Shown here one piece after another: positions 28,012-37,301 of a DNA stretch of 60,962 nt. Source of the stretch: JAEUIV01 sp033763795. Its GTDB lineage: Bacteria; Planctomycetota; Phycisphaerae; Phycisphaerales; UBA1924. The position numbers and the translations under genes are program-made. The notes below the pieces were generated by a model. It ran no database searches and was not told the DNA's origin. It saw only the letters and a list, made by a program, of their open reading frames with translations. Where the stretch lies: positions 1 to 60,962 of the forward strand of contig JANRJV010000034.1 in NCBI GenBank assembly GCA_033763795.1, in the 5' to 3' direction. Every line of letters begins with the position of its first letter. Within the stretch, counting starts at the first letter, position 1.

Positions 28012-29262
28012 ATGAATCGCGGATGGGCGAGGGGCGTGGTGCGGGCGGTGGTTGCGGCCGCGGCGGTGTGCGGGGGGATGGTGATGGTGGAGCCGGCGCG
28101 CGCGCAGAGCAGCGTGGGCATCGGGTTCTATTCGGCGGGGGGCACGTTCAAGCCGGAGTTGTCGGCGCGGGACCTCAAGGTGTTCGTGCGCGTGTTCGGC
28201 TTGAGCGACGAGGAGCGGGCGGCCCTCGAGTCGCTGCACGCGGCGTACGTCACGAGCCTGGAGCGGCGTTCGCGGGAGATCCGGGCGCTCGTCGAAGCGA
28301 CGCTGGAGCGCGCGGAGGTGATGGAGGATCGGCGGCTGTTGTACGCGGACGACGTGCAGGGGCAGATCAAGGTGTGGGAGCGAGACGCGGAGGCGCTGAA
28401 GCAGTCGTTCCTGGCCGATCTGCGGAGCCTGCTGACGCGGGAGCAGGAGTCGCGCTGGCCGATTCTGGAGCGGGAGTTGCGGCGGCTGCGCGAGATCGGG
28501 CATGGACGGCTGGCGGGCGAGTCGGTGGACGTGGCGCGGCTGGTGGAAGACTGCGCGCCCGAGAGCGTGGAGCGCACGGAGGTCGCGGAGCTGCTGGAGC
28601 AGTATGCGCAGGGCATGGACCGGCTGCTGCTGGCGCGAGAGTCGGCGGTGGACAAGCGGCGCGAGGAGTTTGACGCGGCGCTCGAGGGGGATGCGCAGGC
28701 GGCGGAGCGGATGTGGAAGGATGCGATGGCGGCGCGGCTGGCGATCCGGGCGCTGAACGAGCGGTACGTGCGACAGATCGGGGCGACGCTGCGGGAGGAG
28801 GAGGCGGCGAAGCTCGATCGGGCGTACTTCGAGGCGGCGCACGCGAAACTGTGCCGCCCGACGCGGGGGGAGGAGTTCGTGCGCGGGGCGGCAAAGCTGG
28901 AGTCGTTGAGCAGTGCGCAGCGGGCGGAGATGGATGCGCTGCTGGAGGCGTACGAGCGGGCGCGGCTGGGCGTGCTGCGGCGGATCGCGGAGGTCGACGC
29001 GCGGGAGGAAGAGGCGTTCATGCCGACGCGGCTGCGCCGGGCGCTGGGCGCGAGCGAGACGGAGGCGCCGTCGGGGTTCAACGGGGATTCACGCCTGCCG
29101 CCGGACCACCCGCTGCATGATCTGCGGCGGGAGCGGCTGGAGTTGGATCGGACGTACCGGCGGAAGGTGGAGGCGGTGCTGCGCGAGGCGCAGCGGGACG
29201 AGGTGCCGCAGTCGCGGGAGGGGCATGCGGTGTTCAGCGATTGGACGCCGTGGGGGTTGTGA
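28012..29262 (+). CDS. Secreted, helix-rich protein of unknown function
   Basis: This 416-residue protein has a signal peptide (about residues 1-32, ending VEPARAQ). It is then almost entirely charged helix with many Glu/Arg heptad-like stretches (ERRSREIRALVEATLERAEV, REEEAAKLDRAYFEAAHAKL). LSDEERAALESLHAAY and LSSAQRAEMDALLEAYERA look like two repeats of one helical unit, reminiscent of Spy/LTXXQ-type periplasmic proteins, but the motif itself is not clear. It is probably periplasmic. The function is unknown. Confidence 0.65.
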   Translation: MNRGWARGVVRAVVAAAAVCGGMVMVEPARAQSSVGIGFYSAGGTFKPELSARDLKVFVRVFGLSDEERAALESLHAAYVTSLERRSREIRALVEATLERAEVMEDRRLLYADDVQGQIKVWERDAEALKQSFLADLRSLLTREQESRWPILERELRRLREIGHGRLAGESVDVARLVEDCAPESVERTEVAELLEQYAQGMDRLLLARESAVDKRREEFDAALEGDAQAAERMWKDAMAARLAIRALNERYVRQIGATLREEEAAKLDRAYFEAAHAKLCRPTRGEEFVRGAAKLESLSSAQRAEMDALLEAYERARLGVLRRIAEVDAREEEAFMPTRLRRALGASETEAPSGFNGDSRLPPDHPLHDLRRERLELDRTYRRKVEAVLREAQRDEVPQSREGHAVFSDWTPWGL

Positions 29263-29315
29263 AGAGGGGGGCGTCGGGCAGTAGGCATGAGGCATTAGGC
29301 ATTGGGCATTAGGCA
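29263..29315. repeat. Short GGCATTAGG-type tandem repeat
   Basis: Four or five adjoining copies of GGCATTAGG or GGCATTGG lie between about 29289 and 29325. It is a relative of the array at 27771 and sits between two convergent genes. Confidence 0.6.
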
Positions 29316-29825
29316 TTAGGAATTCGGCGGTGTTGTGGTGCGGAGGTTGAGGGAGAGGTAGACGGTTTGTGGGTGGGGGTCGTTGTTGTATCGTGCGCAG
29401 GGGGTGAAGCCAAGGCGGCGGTAGACGGCGAGGGCGGCGTGGAAGTCGGGCTCGCTGTCGAGCTTCATGGTGGCGTAGCCGGCGGCGCGGGCTTCGTGGA
29501 CGAGGCGTTCGGCGAGGAGGTGGCCGAGGCGAAGGCCACGGTGGGCGGGGCGGACGAACATGCGCTTCATTTCGCAGACGGGTGGGGCGTCGGTGGGGAG
29601 CGCGGGGATGGGTCGGAGTGCGACGCAGCCGGCGGGGGTGGCGTCGGAGAAGGCGAGGAGGATGAGGCCGCGGGGTCGGGCGTAGAGGCCCGGGAGGGAG
29701 GCGAGTTCGTCGTCGAAGCCCTGGAAGCAGAGGGAGAATGGCAGGCCACGGGCGTACTCGAGGCAGAGGGTGCGGAAGATGTCGAGGTGCTGGGGCGTGG
29801 TGGCTTCGATGATCTCGACGGACAT
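29316..29825 (-). CDS. GNAT family N-acetyltransferase
   Basis: This 169-residue acyl-CoA-dependent acetyltransferase has the acetyl-CoA-binding loop VRPAHRGLRLGHLLAERLVHEA (Q/RxxGxG/A-type, here RGLRLG), followed by YRRLGFTPCARYNNDP. The CEMKRMFV strand before the loop is typical. The ATG at 29825 starts the homology; the frame is open far upstream without meaning. The substrate is unknown. Confidence 0.85.
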   Translation of the reverse strand: MSVEIIEATTPQHLDIFRTLCLEYARGLPFSLCFQGFDDELASLPGLYARPRGLILLAFSDATPAGCVALRPIPALPTDAPPVCEMKRMFVRPAHRGLRLGHLLAERLVHEARAAGYATMKLDSEPDFHAALAVYRRLGFTPCARYNNDPHPQTVYLSLNLRTTTPPNS

Positions 29826-29978
29826 GGCGGGAGAGTACGAGCGGGGACTGAACGCGGAGGAAGACGGAGGGGGAGCTTTGAACGCGAAGTGCGCGAAGGG
29901 GCGAAGGGGAATAAACACGGAGGAGGGGCGTAGGGGAGGGGGCCGAGAGGTGCGGGGGAGCATGCGGAGGAGCGGGGC
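29826..29978. repeat. Intergenic dispersed repeat (G-rich orientation)
   Basis: AACGCGGAGGAAGACGGAGG and, after a short gap, TTGAACGCGAAGTGCGCGAA and GGGGCGAAG lie at about 29851-29922. This is the same family as at 20.9 and 23.2 kb but in reverse orientation. Confidence 0.7.
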
Positions 29979-30488
29979 GTGGACGGGCTGATTCATGATT
30001 CGGTGGGGTGCGGGCGGTGCGGGTATGCGCTGCACGGGCTGCCGGCGGGCGGGGTGTGCCCGGAGTGTGGCGGGCCGACGATGCGGGACGCGCCGTGCTG
30101 TCCGCGATGCCGCGTGGGGAAGGTGGAGCGGGTGGCGCTGCGCGTGGCGAAGGACGGGCGGGGCGTGTGGACGTGCGGGGTGTGCGGCGGGCTGGCGGTG
30201 TCGTTCGTGGACCTGCCGCGGGCGGTGCGGGAGTATCCGATCGATGTGCGGGCGCCGGTGACGCACGATTTGGTGGCGCAGTCGGCGGCGACGTGCCCGA
30301 TGTGCGACGAGGCGGCGGAATCGATCGCGATGGACACGGTGACGATCGTGGAGCGGTGCGGGACATGCCGCGTGGTGTGGCTGGATGCGCGGGAGCTGGC
30401 GGCGGTGGTGAAGTGGGTGCGGGACACGATCGGGCATGAGACGCCGCCGGAGGAGTTGGCGCGGTCGCTGGGGATCGGGGGGATCTGA
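29979..30488 (+). CDS. Multi-zinc-ribbon protein
   Basis: This 169-residue protein has four cysteine pairs or clusters: CGRCGYALHGLPAGGVCPEC, CCPRC, CGVCG, and CPMC paired with CGTCRVVW. The last two clusters (with VWLDARELAAV) resemble the TFIIB-type zinc ribbon family of small bacterial proteins. It probably binds several zinc ions and acts as an adaptor. The start is GTG with GGAGG seven to eight bases upstream. Its first ribbon resembles the one ending the membrane protein at 5889-6749. Confidence 0.75.
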   Translation: MDGLIHDSVGCGRCGYALHGLPAGGVCPECGGPTMRDAPCCPRCRVGKVERVALRVAKDGRGVWTCGVCGGLAVSFVDLPRAVREYPIDVRAPVTHDLVAQSAATCPMCDEAAESIAMDTVTIVERCGTCRVVWLDARELAAVVKWVRDTIGHETPPEELARSLGIGGI

Positions 30489-30514
30489 CGATCGCGACGC
30501 ACAAGGAGCCGCCG

Positions 30515-30601
30515 TTGGTGGAGTCGCTGCGGCTGGTCGACGCGCGGGTGTGGTTTTTCGTGCTGGCGGTGCTCGTGCGCATCCTGCTGAAGAAGGGCTA
30601 G
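30515..30601 (+). CDS. Possible 28-residue membrane microprotein
   Basis: A perfect ribosome site AAGGAG (30503-30508) lies six bases before a TTG start. The peptide begins VESLRLVDARVW, runs through a hydrophobic core (FFVLAVLVRILL) and ends in KKG, the layout of a single-segment membrane peptide. It sits just after the zinc-ribbon gene and overlaps the end of hrpA by four bases on the opposite strand. Expression is unproven. An in-frame GTG follows directly and could serve instead. Confidence 0.4.
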   Translation: MVESLRLVDARVWFFVLAVLVRILLKKG

Positions 30602-33600
30602 CGTGCGGCGGGCTCGGCCTTGGCCCAGAGCGCGCGGAGCGACTCGGGTGTGGGCGCGGAGGCCGGGCGCGAGGGGGCGAAGAGGGCGGCGCGGAACTCT
30701 TCGAGTGCCCAGCGGTAGTCGCTGACGGCGGGCGGGAGGTGGGCGGGCTGCATGGCCCACTCGCCGGCGTCGAGGTTGACGGCGGGGGCGGCGCGGCGTG
30801 CCTGCGGGAGCGGGGCCTTGGCGGGGCGCTTGGGGTCGCGGGCGGGCGAAGGGTCGTCGGCGAGCGGGGTGTCGGCGGCGGAGGTGGCGAGGTGGGTGCG
30901 GTGCGCGGCCATGGCGCGCGCGACCCAGGCGGTGAATCGCTTCCAGGGCTCGGCGACGGCGGCGAGCGCGGCGGTCTCGGAGGTGGTGCCGCCCTCGCGG
31001 AGGGCGAGCAGGCGTTCGCGGAGGGTGAGGACGTAGCGGGGGTAGTGGCGGAGGCGGTCGAGGGGCGCGAGGGCGAGAAAGGCGCGGGGCATGAGGTAGG
31101 CGGCGTGTTCGCGGATGTCGGCGACGGAGGCGGCCCAGATGCGGGGCGTGCCGCCGCTGAGGCGGTGGGCGATCTTGGCGCGGGGCTCCAAGATGGCGGC
31201 GACCATCTCGCAGATCTCGCGGGAGGTTGCGGGGAGCCTCCCCCACTGCTCCTGGAGCGAGGCGTCGAAGGCGTCGCGGGTGCGGGGGAGTTCGCGGGCG
31301 TGCATGAAGGTGCGTTCGGCGATGAGGAGGGAGACTTCGTCCTGGAGTTGGGATTCGGGGCCGAGGGCGGCGTAGTGGCGGACCATCTCGGGCCAGGCGG
31401 AGAAGGCGAGGAGGTGGTGCTGGATGTCGTCGTGGCACTGGAGCAGGAAAAGGCGGCGGACGGCGCGGTGGGTGTGGATGGCGGCGAGGTCGCGGGAGGG
31501 GAGAAGGGTGAGTGAGATGCGGGCGTCGCGTTCGATGAGGGCGGGATGGCCGCTGGGCGCGTCGGGGTGCTCGGGGTCGGGTGGGATGAGGTCGGGGAGG
31601 TCGAAGTCCCAGCGGGTGATGTTGTCGCGCTCGAAGGTGCGGCGGGCGCGGCGTGCGACGGCCTTGGCGATGCGCGGGGCGAGTTGCGCGTGGAGGGCGG
31701 TGAGGTCGCGCGAGTCGGCGAGGGGCTTGGCGGCGGGATCGTCGGGGTCGGTGACGATCACGCGCAGACGCAGGTGGGTCGGGAGCGCTTTGAGCGAGAA
31801 GGCGGCGGGGTCGATGCGGACGGCGTGGAGCGCGCTGAGCGCGTCGGCGAGCGCGACGGGGAGGGGCTCTGCGGCGAAGTCGAGGACGTGGGCGCAGTTG
31901 GCGGCGAGTTCGGGGAGTGGCGGCGCGGCGCGGAGCGCGTCGGACCTGGCTTTGGGGAGCGACTTGAGCAGGGCGAGGACGAGGTCTTCGACGAGGCCCG
32001 GCACGAGCCAGGCGGCGCGGTCGGGGGTGAGGCGGGGGAGGTCGGTGAGGGCGATGGTGGCGGACAGGCCGTCGTCGTCCTTGCCGGGTGAGAAGGCGTA
32101 GCGGAGGGGCACGAGCACGAGCACGGGCGGGGACGCGGGGTTGCGCGGATCGGGGAGCGCGAGGGCGTCGGGGAAGCGCGCGGGATCGGCGGCACGGCGG
32201 GCGTCGTCGCGCGCGGCGGGGAGGATCGCGTCGTCGAGCGCGAGCGTGAGGGTGCGCGGATCGAGCGGCGTGCGGTCGACGCTGGGTGCGAGGGCGGCGG
32301 CGAGGGTGTGCGGGTCGTTGACGTGCGCGGGGAGGCGGGCGTCGAACCAGGCGGCGAGCGCGTCGAGTGGGGCGAGGATGTCGCGCCGTCGCAGGCGTGC
32401 GGCGATCTGCGCGGCGCGGTCGAGCGTGGCGCGGTTGGCGTCGAGGAAGGGATGGGGGCCACGCCACAGGGCGGCGGCGAGCGCGTCGCGGATGAAGATG
32501 GCGCGGGCGCCGGCGGGATCGATGGGGGCGAGCGGGACGCGCCGGCGCGGGACGATGACGACGCCGGACATCGAGAGGCGTTCAAAGGCGCTGGGCTCGG
32601 CGGTGTCGGGGTCGAGGTGCTTGTCGCTGAGTTGTCGCTGGAGGACGTGCGACGCGAGTTCTTCGAGCCAGTCGGGCTCGAGGCGCGCGACGGTGCGGGC
32701 GTAGAGGCGGGTGGTCTGGACGATCTCGGCGGCCATGATCCACTTGGGGGCCTTGGCGAAGAGGACGGAGCCGGGGAAGAGGGAGACGGCGTTGCCGCGG
32801 ATGCCGCGGTACTCCATGGAGGCGCCTTCGCGGCAAGCGACGTTGGAGATGAGGCCCGGGAGGAGCGCGCGGTGGATGCGTTCGGGGGTCGCGGGGTCGC
32901 GCGATGTGCCGCTGGAGAGGCCGAGGTCCTGCGCGATGTCGGCGAGGTGGTCGCGTGTTTCGGCCCATTCGCGCATGCGGGGGAAGGCGAGGAAGTGGTC
33001 GCGGCACCAGGACTGGAGCGGGCCGGCGGTGAGGGTGTCGCGCGCGTGCCGGTACTGATCGAAGAGGTTGAGGAGGGTGAGGAAGTCGCTGGTCTCGTCG
33101 CGGAAGACGAGGTGGGCGCGGTCGGCGTCGTCGGCGCGGGCGGCGGGGCGGACGCGGGGGTCCTGGATGCTTAGGGCGGCGGCGAGGGTGAGGACCTCCC
33201 CCACTGCTCGCTCGTGCTCGGCGGCGAGGAGCATGCGTCCGACGCGGGGGTCGAGCGGGAGGCGGGCGAGGCGGCGGCCGATGTCGGTGAGGGGCGCGTG
33301 GGCGGCGGGCGTGGCGAGGGCGCCGAGTTCGAAGAGGGTGTCGAGGCCGTCGCGGATGGCGGCGGGGTCGGGGGGATCGAGGAAGGGGAAGGCGTCGATG
33401 GGGCCGAGGTCCAAGGACTTCATCTGGAGGATGACGGCGGCGAGGGAGACGCGGCGGATCTCGGGGTCGGTGAAGTCGGGGCGGCGTTCGAAGTCGGCGC
33501 GGGAGCCCAGGCGGATGGCGATGCCGTCGGCGACGCGGCCGCAGCGCCCGGAGCGTTGGGCGGCGGAGGCCTTGGAGACCCACTCGACGGGCAGGCGCGA

Positions 33601-34536
33601 GACCTTGCGTTGGGGGTCGTAGCGGGTGAGGCGGGCAAGGCCGCTGTCGACGACATAGCGAACGCGGGGGACGGTGAGGGAGGTTTCGGCGATGTTGGTG
33701 GCGAGGATGACGCGGCGCGGGCCGCTGGGGTGGAAGATGCGGTCCTGCTCCTGGCTGGTGAGGCGGGAGTAGAGGGGGAGGATGTCGGTGTTGGGTACGC
33801 GGCGGCGGAGCGCGTCGGCGGACTGGCGGATTTCCTTCTCGCCGGGGAGGAAGACGAGGACATCGCCCTCGGGGAGGCGGGGAGAGAGGAGCGATTCGGC
33901 GGCGTCGGCGATGACTTCCGGGGAGAGGCCTTCGGGGTCGGCGGGATCGACGCCGTCGGACGCGTAGCGGACCTCGACGGGGAAGAGGCGGCCTGAGACT
34001 TCGATGATGGGGGCGACGGCGGGCCCGCCGAAGAAGGCGGAGAAGCGGGCGAGGTCGATGGTGGCGGAGGTGATGATGACCTTGAGGTCGGGGCGGCGCG
34101 GGAGGAGCGTGCGGAGGTAGCCCAAGAGGAAGTCGATGGTGAGGGAGCGCTCGTGGGCTTCGTCGATGATGACGGCGTGGTAGGCGGCGAGGGTGCGGTC
34201 GCTCTCGAGTTCGGCGAGAAGCGTGCCGTCGGTCATGACCTTGATGCGGGTGGCGGCGGAGGTGCGGTCGTCGAAGCGGACCTTGTAGCCGACGAGCGCG
34301 CCGAGCGGGACGGCCATTTCCTCGGCGATGCGCGCGGCGACGGCGCGGGCGGCGAGGCGGCGAGGCTGGGTGTGGGCGATCGCGCGGCGGGAAGGGGGGA
34401 GAAGAGCGTGGAGGATCTGCGGGAGTTGGGTGGTCTTGCCCGAGCCGGTCTCGCCCGCGATGACGACGACCTGGTGAGCGAGGAGCGCGGCTTCGATCTC
34501 GGCGCGGCGTGCGAGGATGGGGAGCGCGGGCTGCAC
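30598..34536 (-). CDS. hrpA: ATP-dependent RNA helicase HrpA
   Basis: This 1312-residue DEAH-box helicase matches the full HrpA length. The Walker A motif is GETGSGKTTQLPQ (about residues 31-43), the DEAH box is in VIIDEAHERSL, followed by ITSATID and later QRSGRCGRVADG. The helicase core is followed by the helicase-associated domain and a long C-terminal DUF3418-like region. In bacteria it acts on RNA structure and stalled or collided ribosomes. It is transcribed alone. Confidence 0.93.
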   Translation of the reverse strand: MQPALPILARRAEIEAALLAHQVVVIAGETGSGKTTQLPQILHALLPPSRRAIAHTQPRRLAARAVAARIAEEMAVPLGALVGYKVRFDDRTSAATRIKVMTDGTLLAELESDRTLAAYHAVIIDEAHERSLTIDFLLGYLRTLLPRRPDLKVIITSATIDLARFSAFFGGPAVAPIIEVSGRLFPVEVRYASDGVDPADPEGLSPEVIADAAESLLSPRLPEGDVLVFLPGEKEIRQSADALRRRVPNTDILPLYSRLTSQEQDRIFHPSGPRRVILATNIAETSLTVPRVRYVVDSGLARLTRYDPQRKVSRLPVEWVSKASAAQRSGRCGRVADGIAIRLGSRADFERRPDFTDPEIRRVSLAAVILQMKSLDLGPIDAFPFLDPPDPAAIRDGLDTLFELGALATPAAHAPLTDIGRRLARLPLDPRVGRMLLAAEHERAVGEVLTLAAALSIQDPRVRPAARADDADRAHLVFRDETSDFLTLLNLFDQYRHARDTLTAGPLQSWCRDHFLAFPRMREWAETRDHLADIAQDLGLSSGTSRDPATPERIHRALLPGLISNVACREGASMEYRGIRGNAVSLFPGSVLFAKAPKWIMAAEIVQTTRLYARTVARLEPDWLEELASHVLQRQLSDKHLDPDTAEPSAFERLSMSGVVIVPRRRVPLAPIDPAGARAIFIRDALAAALWRGPHPFLDANRATLDRAAQIAARLRRRDILAPLDALAAWFDARLPAHVNDPHTLAAALAPSVDRTPLDPRTLTLALDDAILPAARDDARRAADPARFPDALALPDPRNPASPPVLVLVPLRYAFSPGKDDDGLSATIALTDLPRLTPDRAAWLVPGLVEDLVLALLKSLPKARSDALRAAPPLPELAANCAHVLDFAAEPLPVALADALSALHAVRIDPAAFSLKALPTHLRLRVIVTDPDDPAAKPLADSRDLTALHAQLAPRIAKAVARRARRTFERDNITRWDFDLPDLIPPDPEHPDAPSGHPALIERDARISLTLLPSRDLAAIHTHRAVRRLFLLQCHDDIQHHLLAFSAWPEMVRHYAALGPESQLQDEVSLLIAERTFMHARELPRTRDAFDASLQEQWGRLPATSREICEMVAAILEPRAKIAHRLSGGTPRIWAASVADIREHAAYLMPRAFLALAPLDRLRHYPRYVLTLRERLLALREGGTTSETAALAAVAEPWKRFTAWVARAMAAHRTHLATSAADTPLADDPSPARDPKRPAKAPLPQARRAAPAVNLDAGEWAMQPAHLPPAVSDYRWALEEFRAALFAPSRPASAPTPESLRALWAKAEPAAR

Positions 34537-34810
34537 GAGCGGAGAGGGTAGAAGCGGAAGGCGGAGGGAGAGGGCGGTGAGGTGGCGAAGAGGATGCGGA
34601 ACGCGGAGGAAGACGGAGGGGGAGAGGTGCTTAACGCGAAGAGCGCGAAGGGGCGAAGAGGATGCGGAACGCGGAGGGAGACGGAGGAGAGGTGTCTAAT
34701 GCGAAGAGCGCGAAGAGGCGAAGAGGAAGCGGAAGGCGGAGGAAGAGCGAGGAGAAGGGATGCGCGCGGGCGGGACGGGTGTGGCGCCGCGGCGGGATGG
34801 GCGTGGGCGG
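34537..34810. repeat. Tandem copies of the dispersed repeat family
   Basis: About two and a half copies lie from 34587 to 34760 with steps of 68 and 65 bases. Each runs GAAGAGGATGCGGAACGCGG, then GAGGTG, then TTAACGCGAAGAGCGCGAAG. This is the longest run of the family in the window. No gene is supported. Confidence 0.8.
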
Positions 34811-36067
34811 CTAGTCGAACCAGAGGTGGTCGGGGATATCGAGGAGCTTGCCGGTGTCGGGGTCGAAGTCGCCGCCGTACCAGTTGCGGAGGAGGATGTT
34901 GGAGTTGGCGGAGTTGACGCCGGTGGATGAGTCTTTGGCGCGGGAGGCGTCGTTCTCATCGACGAAGAGGTTGTCGGGCTGGGTGCGCAAGTCGACCGGA
35001 AGGCCGGAGAACGAGAAGCGGGCTTGGATCGGTGCCGGATCGGTCTCGAAGACGACTCGGTTGTCGTTGTAGCAGATGTTGCCTTCCCAGGTGGAACGTC
35101 CGCCGTGGATGAGGAGGGTGTTGGAGTTGATGCCGACCTCGGTGCTGCCGTCGGCGCTGGGGCCCTGGTCGGGGACGAGGATCCAGGAGAGGGTGGCGCC
35201 GGAGCCGACGGCGTTGTAGGCGGGGCCGCGGTTGCCGAGCGCGGCTTCGGTGGCCCTGAATGTGTTGGACCACTTCGCGAGGCGGCGTCCGACCGGGGGC
35301 ATGTAGGCGTAGGAGAAGGCGCCCTGGCCGGGGTCTGCGGAGCTGTCGGACTTGTATTCCATGGGGAGCGCGCGGAAGGCGGGGTCCCAGAGGGCGAGCC
35401 TCTTGTCCGCGGCGGCGGCGGTGGGCGGTGTGCTGTACGAGTAGTTGGGATAGATGGCGAAGGCGGGGTTGGACTCGGCGGGGGAGACGCAGAGTTCGGG
35501 GCTGAAGAAGCCGTTGTAGATCAGGATGGAGGTGATGTGGCGCGGGAGGTCCTTGGGTTCGCCGGGGGCGAGCGTGGCGTTCGCGCGGTCGATCCGGCTG
35601 GGGAGCGGGTAGATGTCGTTGTTGTTCTGGGCCCAGAGGACCATGCCTTGGTGGATGCCGCGGATGTGGGTGGAGTCTTTGATCTGACGGGCGGAGGATC
35701 GGGCCTTGCCGAGGGCGGGGAGCAGGATGGCGGCGAGGAGGGCGAGGATGAGGCAAAGCCCACCCAGTGCGCCGCCGACGACGAGCAGGGTGGTGATGGA
35801 ACTGGAGGAACGCGGGGCGGGGGCGAGCTCGCCGGGCGGGATGGGCATGCGGACGTCGGTGGGCAAGCCCGAGTCGGGCGCGCGGGCGAGGTCGGGTTGG
35901 AAGTCGGGGATGGTGGAAAGCGGGGCCCAGGCGGGGAGGCCGTCGCGCCAGACGAGCGACGCGGCGAGGAGCCGTCGCTCGGCGATCATGGTGCGGAGGT
36001 CGGCGTCGGTGTACGGGCCGAAGCGGGTGCGGCCGTCGGGCGAAACGAACCAAGGTGCGTCGGACAT
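34811..36067 (-). CDS. GYF_2-domain protein with pseudopilin-like body
   Basis: This 418-residue protein begins with a GYF_2-type domain (WFVSPDGRTRFGPYTDADLR and LVWRDGLPAWAPL, residues 5-50). A Pro/Ser linker and a membrane segment follow (ITTLLVVGGALGGLCLILALLAAILLPALGKA, about 88-120), then a large extracytoplasmic region. The segment after the membrane helix (KARSSARQIKDSTHIRGIHQGMVLWAQNNND) matches planctomycete pseudopilin-like proteins, but the helix is internal, not at the N-terminus. The ATG at 36067 has GGGGGAT upstream. The function is unknown. Confidence 0.75.
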   Translation of the reverse strand: MSDAPWFVSPDGRTRFGPYTDADLRTMIAERRLLAASLVWRDGLPAWAPLSTIPDFQPDLARAPDSGLPTDVRMPIPPGELAPAPRSSSSITTLLVVGGALGGLCLILALLAAILLPALGKARSSARQIKDSTHIRGIHQGMVLWAQNNNDIYPLPSRIDRANATLAPGEPKDLPRHITSILIYNGFFSPELCVSPAESNPAFAIYPNYSYSTPPTAAAADKRLALWDPAFRALPMEYKSDSSADPGQGAFSYAYMPPVGRRLAKWSNTFRATEAALGNRGPAYNAVGSGATLSWILVPDQGPSADGSTEVGINSNTLLIHGGRSTWEGNICYNDNRVVFETDPAPIQARFSFSGLPVDLRTQPDNLFVDENDASRAKDSSTGVNSANSNILLRNWYGGDFDPDTGKLLDIPDHLWFD

Positions 36068-36253
36068 GAGATCCCCCTTGCGTGTGTTGTACCACACGGA
36101 GGGGGTGCGGGCTGCACGGGGCAGAACGCGGACGGAGGGGAAGGGGGAGATGGGCGCGGGCGGGGAAGGACCCTCGTTTGCGCTTCGGGCTCGTACAGCG
36201 CCGGGAAGACGACCCACGCTTGCGCTTCGGGCTCGTTGAGGGTCGGGCTCGTG
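36068..36253. repeat. Intergenic repeats GCGCTTCGGGCTCG
   Basis: Two copies of (T/C)TGCGCTTCGGGCTCGT lie at about 36177-36196 and 36217-36236. They are the reverse complement of the copies at 20.7 kb. An imperfect inverted repeat, GTGTG/CACAC (36081-36100), lies just before the start of the GYF_2 gene. Confidence 0.6.
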
Positions 36254-37177
36254 CTACTCGGGCTCGTCGGGGGAGGAGGGCTCGTCGGGGGACGGAGGCT
36301 CGGGGTGTTCGACGCCGGGCGCGACGTCGCCGAAGATGGCGGAGCCGACGCGGACGATGTTGGCGCCTTCGGCGATAGCGGCTTCGAAGTCGTTGGACAT
36401 GCCCATGGAGAGGATGTTGAAGGGGGCGTACTCGCCGAAGTTGAGGCGGGCCATGTCGTCGAAGAGTTCGCGGCAGCGGGCGAAGGTTCGTCGCGCCTGG
36501 TCGGGTGAATCTTCGGCGGCGGCCATGGTCATGAGCCCGCGGAGGCGGACGTTGACCATGGTGGCGATCTGCTCGGCGAGGGGAACGGCGGCGGAGGGAT
36601 GGCAGCCGTGTTTCTGGCTCTCGCCGGAGCAGTTGACCTGGAGAAGGACCTCGATGGGGTGGTCGCGTTTGACGGCGATGGTCTGGAGTTCTTCGGCGAG
36701 GCGGAGGGAATCGACGGAGTGGACGAGGCGGACGAACTCGACGACCTTGCGGGCCTTGTTGCGCTGGAGGTGGCCGATCATGTGCCAGCGAACGCCGTCT
36801 TTGCCGGAGGGGAGGGCCGGGGAGGGGGCGAGGTCCGGCGCGTTGGGGGCGAAGAGTCCTTCGGCGCGTTCGGTGGGGTGGACGCGGCGCGTGCTGGGGA
36901 CGAGTTTCTGTCGGGCGAGGTATTCCTCGACGATGGCGGCGTGCTGGACGAGGACCTGGGCGCGGTTCTCGCCGAAGTCGCGGTGGCCGATGGCGAGGAG
37001 CGCGCGGATCTGCTCTGGATCTGCGTTCTTGGTGACGGCGACGAGGATCACCTCTCCCGGGGAGCGGCCGGCGTGTCGCGCGGCGTCGGCGACGCGCTGG
37101 CAGACGGCGGCGTAGCGGGATTCGATGGTGTCGCCGGATCCGCCGGCGCGGTGGGGCGAGGTGCGGGTCATGGTCAC
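36254..37177 (-). CDS. YggS/PLPBP family pyridoxal-phosphate protein
   Basis: This cytoplasmic PLP-binding protein of about 307 residues has the alanine-racemase N-terminal barrel fold. It is implicated in vitamin B6 and amino-acid homeostasis rather than catalysis. The PLP lysine lies in VAVTKNADPEQI; FGENRAQ, WHMIGHLQRNKARKVVEF, VNCSGESQKHG and LSMGMSNDFEAAI are all family blocks. About 30 extra residues between the GENRAQ block and WHMIGHLQ, plus a PDEPSSPDEPE tail, lengthen it. The GTG at 37177 has AGGAGG five bases upstream; an ATG two codons later is possible. Confidence 0.9.
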   Translation of the reverse strand: MTMTRTSPHRAGGSGDTIESRYAAVCQRVADAARHAGRSPGEVILVAVTKNADPEQIRALLAIGHRDFGENRAQVLVQHAAIVEEYLARQKLVPSTRRVHPTERAEGLFAPNAPDLAPSPALPSGKDGVRWHMIGHLQRNKARKVVEFVRLVHSVDSLRLAEELQTIAVKRDHPIEVLLQVNCSGESQKHGCHPSAAVPLAEQIATMVNVRLRGLMTMAAAEDSPDQARRTFARCRELFDDMARLNFGEYAPFNILSMGMSNDFEAAIAEGANIVRVGSAIFGDVAPGVEHPEPPSPDEPSSPDEPE

Positions 37178-37301
37178 GCGGACCTCCTGGAGCGCGGCGG
37201 GGGCTGCACGTCCTGTGCGAAGGGCCGCGCGGTGTGTAGCATACGGCCGATGTGCCGCGCGGAAGTGACGCGCGGGAGAGAATGCTGAGTGGGAGGTGGC
37301 T

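Noticed and set aside
31238..33210. Repeated word GCAGTGGGGG (7.3, 15.5, 25.0, 31.2 and 33.2 kb), considered as an oriented chromosomal motif
   Set aside because: Several copies simply encode Glu-Gln-Trp-Gly or related residues, and five copies in a GC-rich window are not clearly more than expected.
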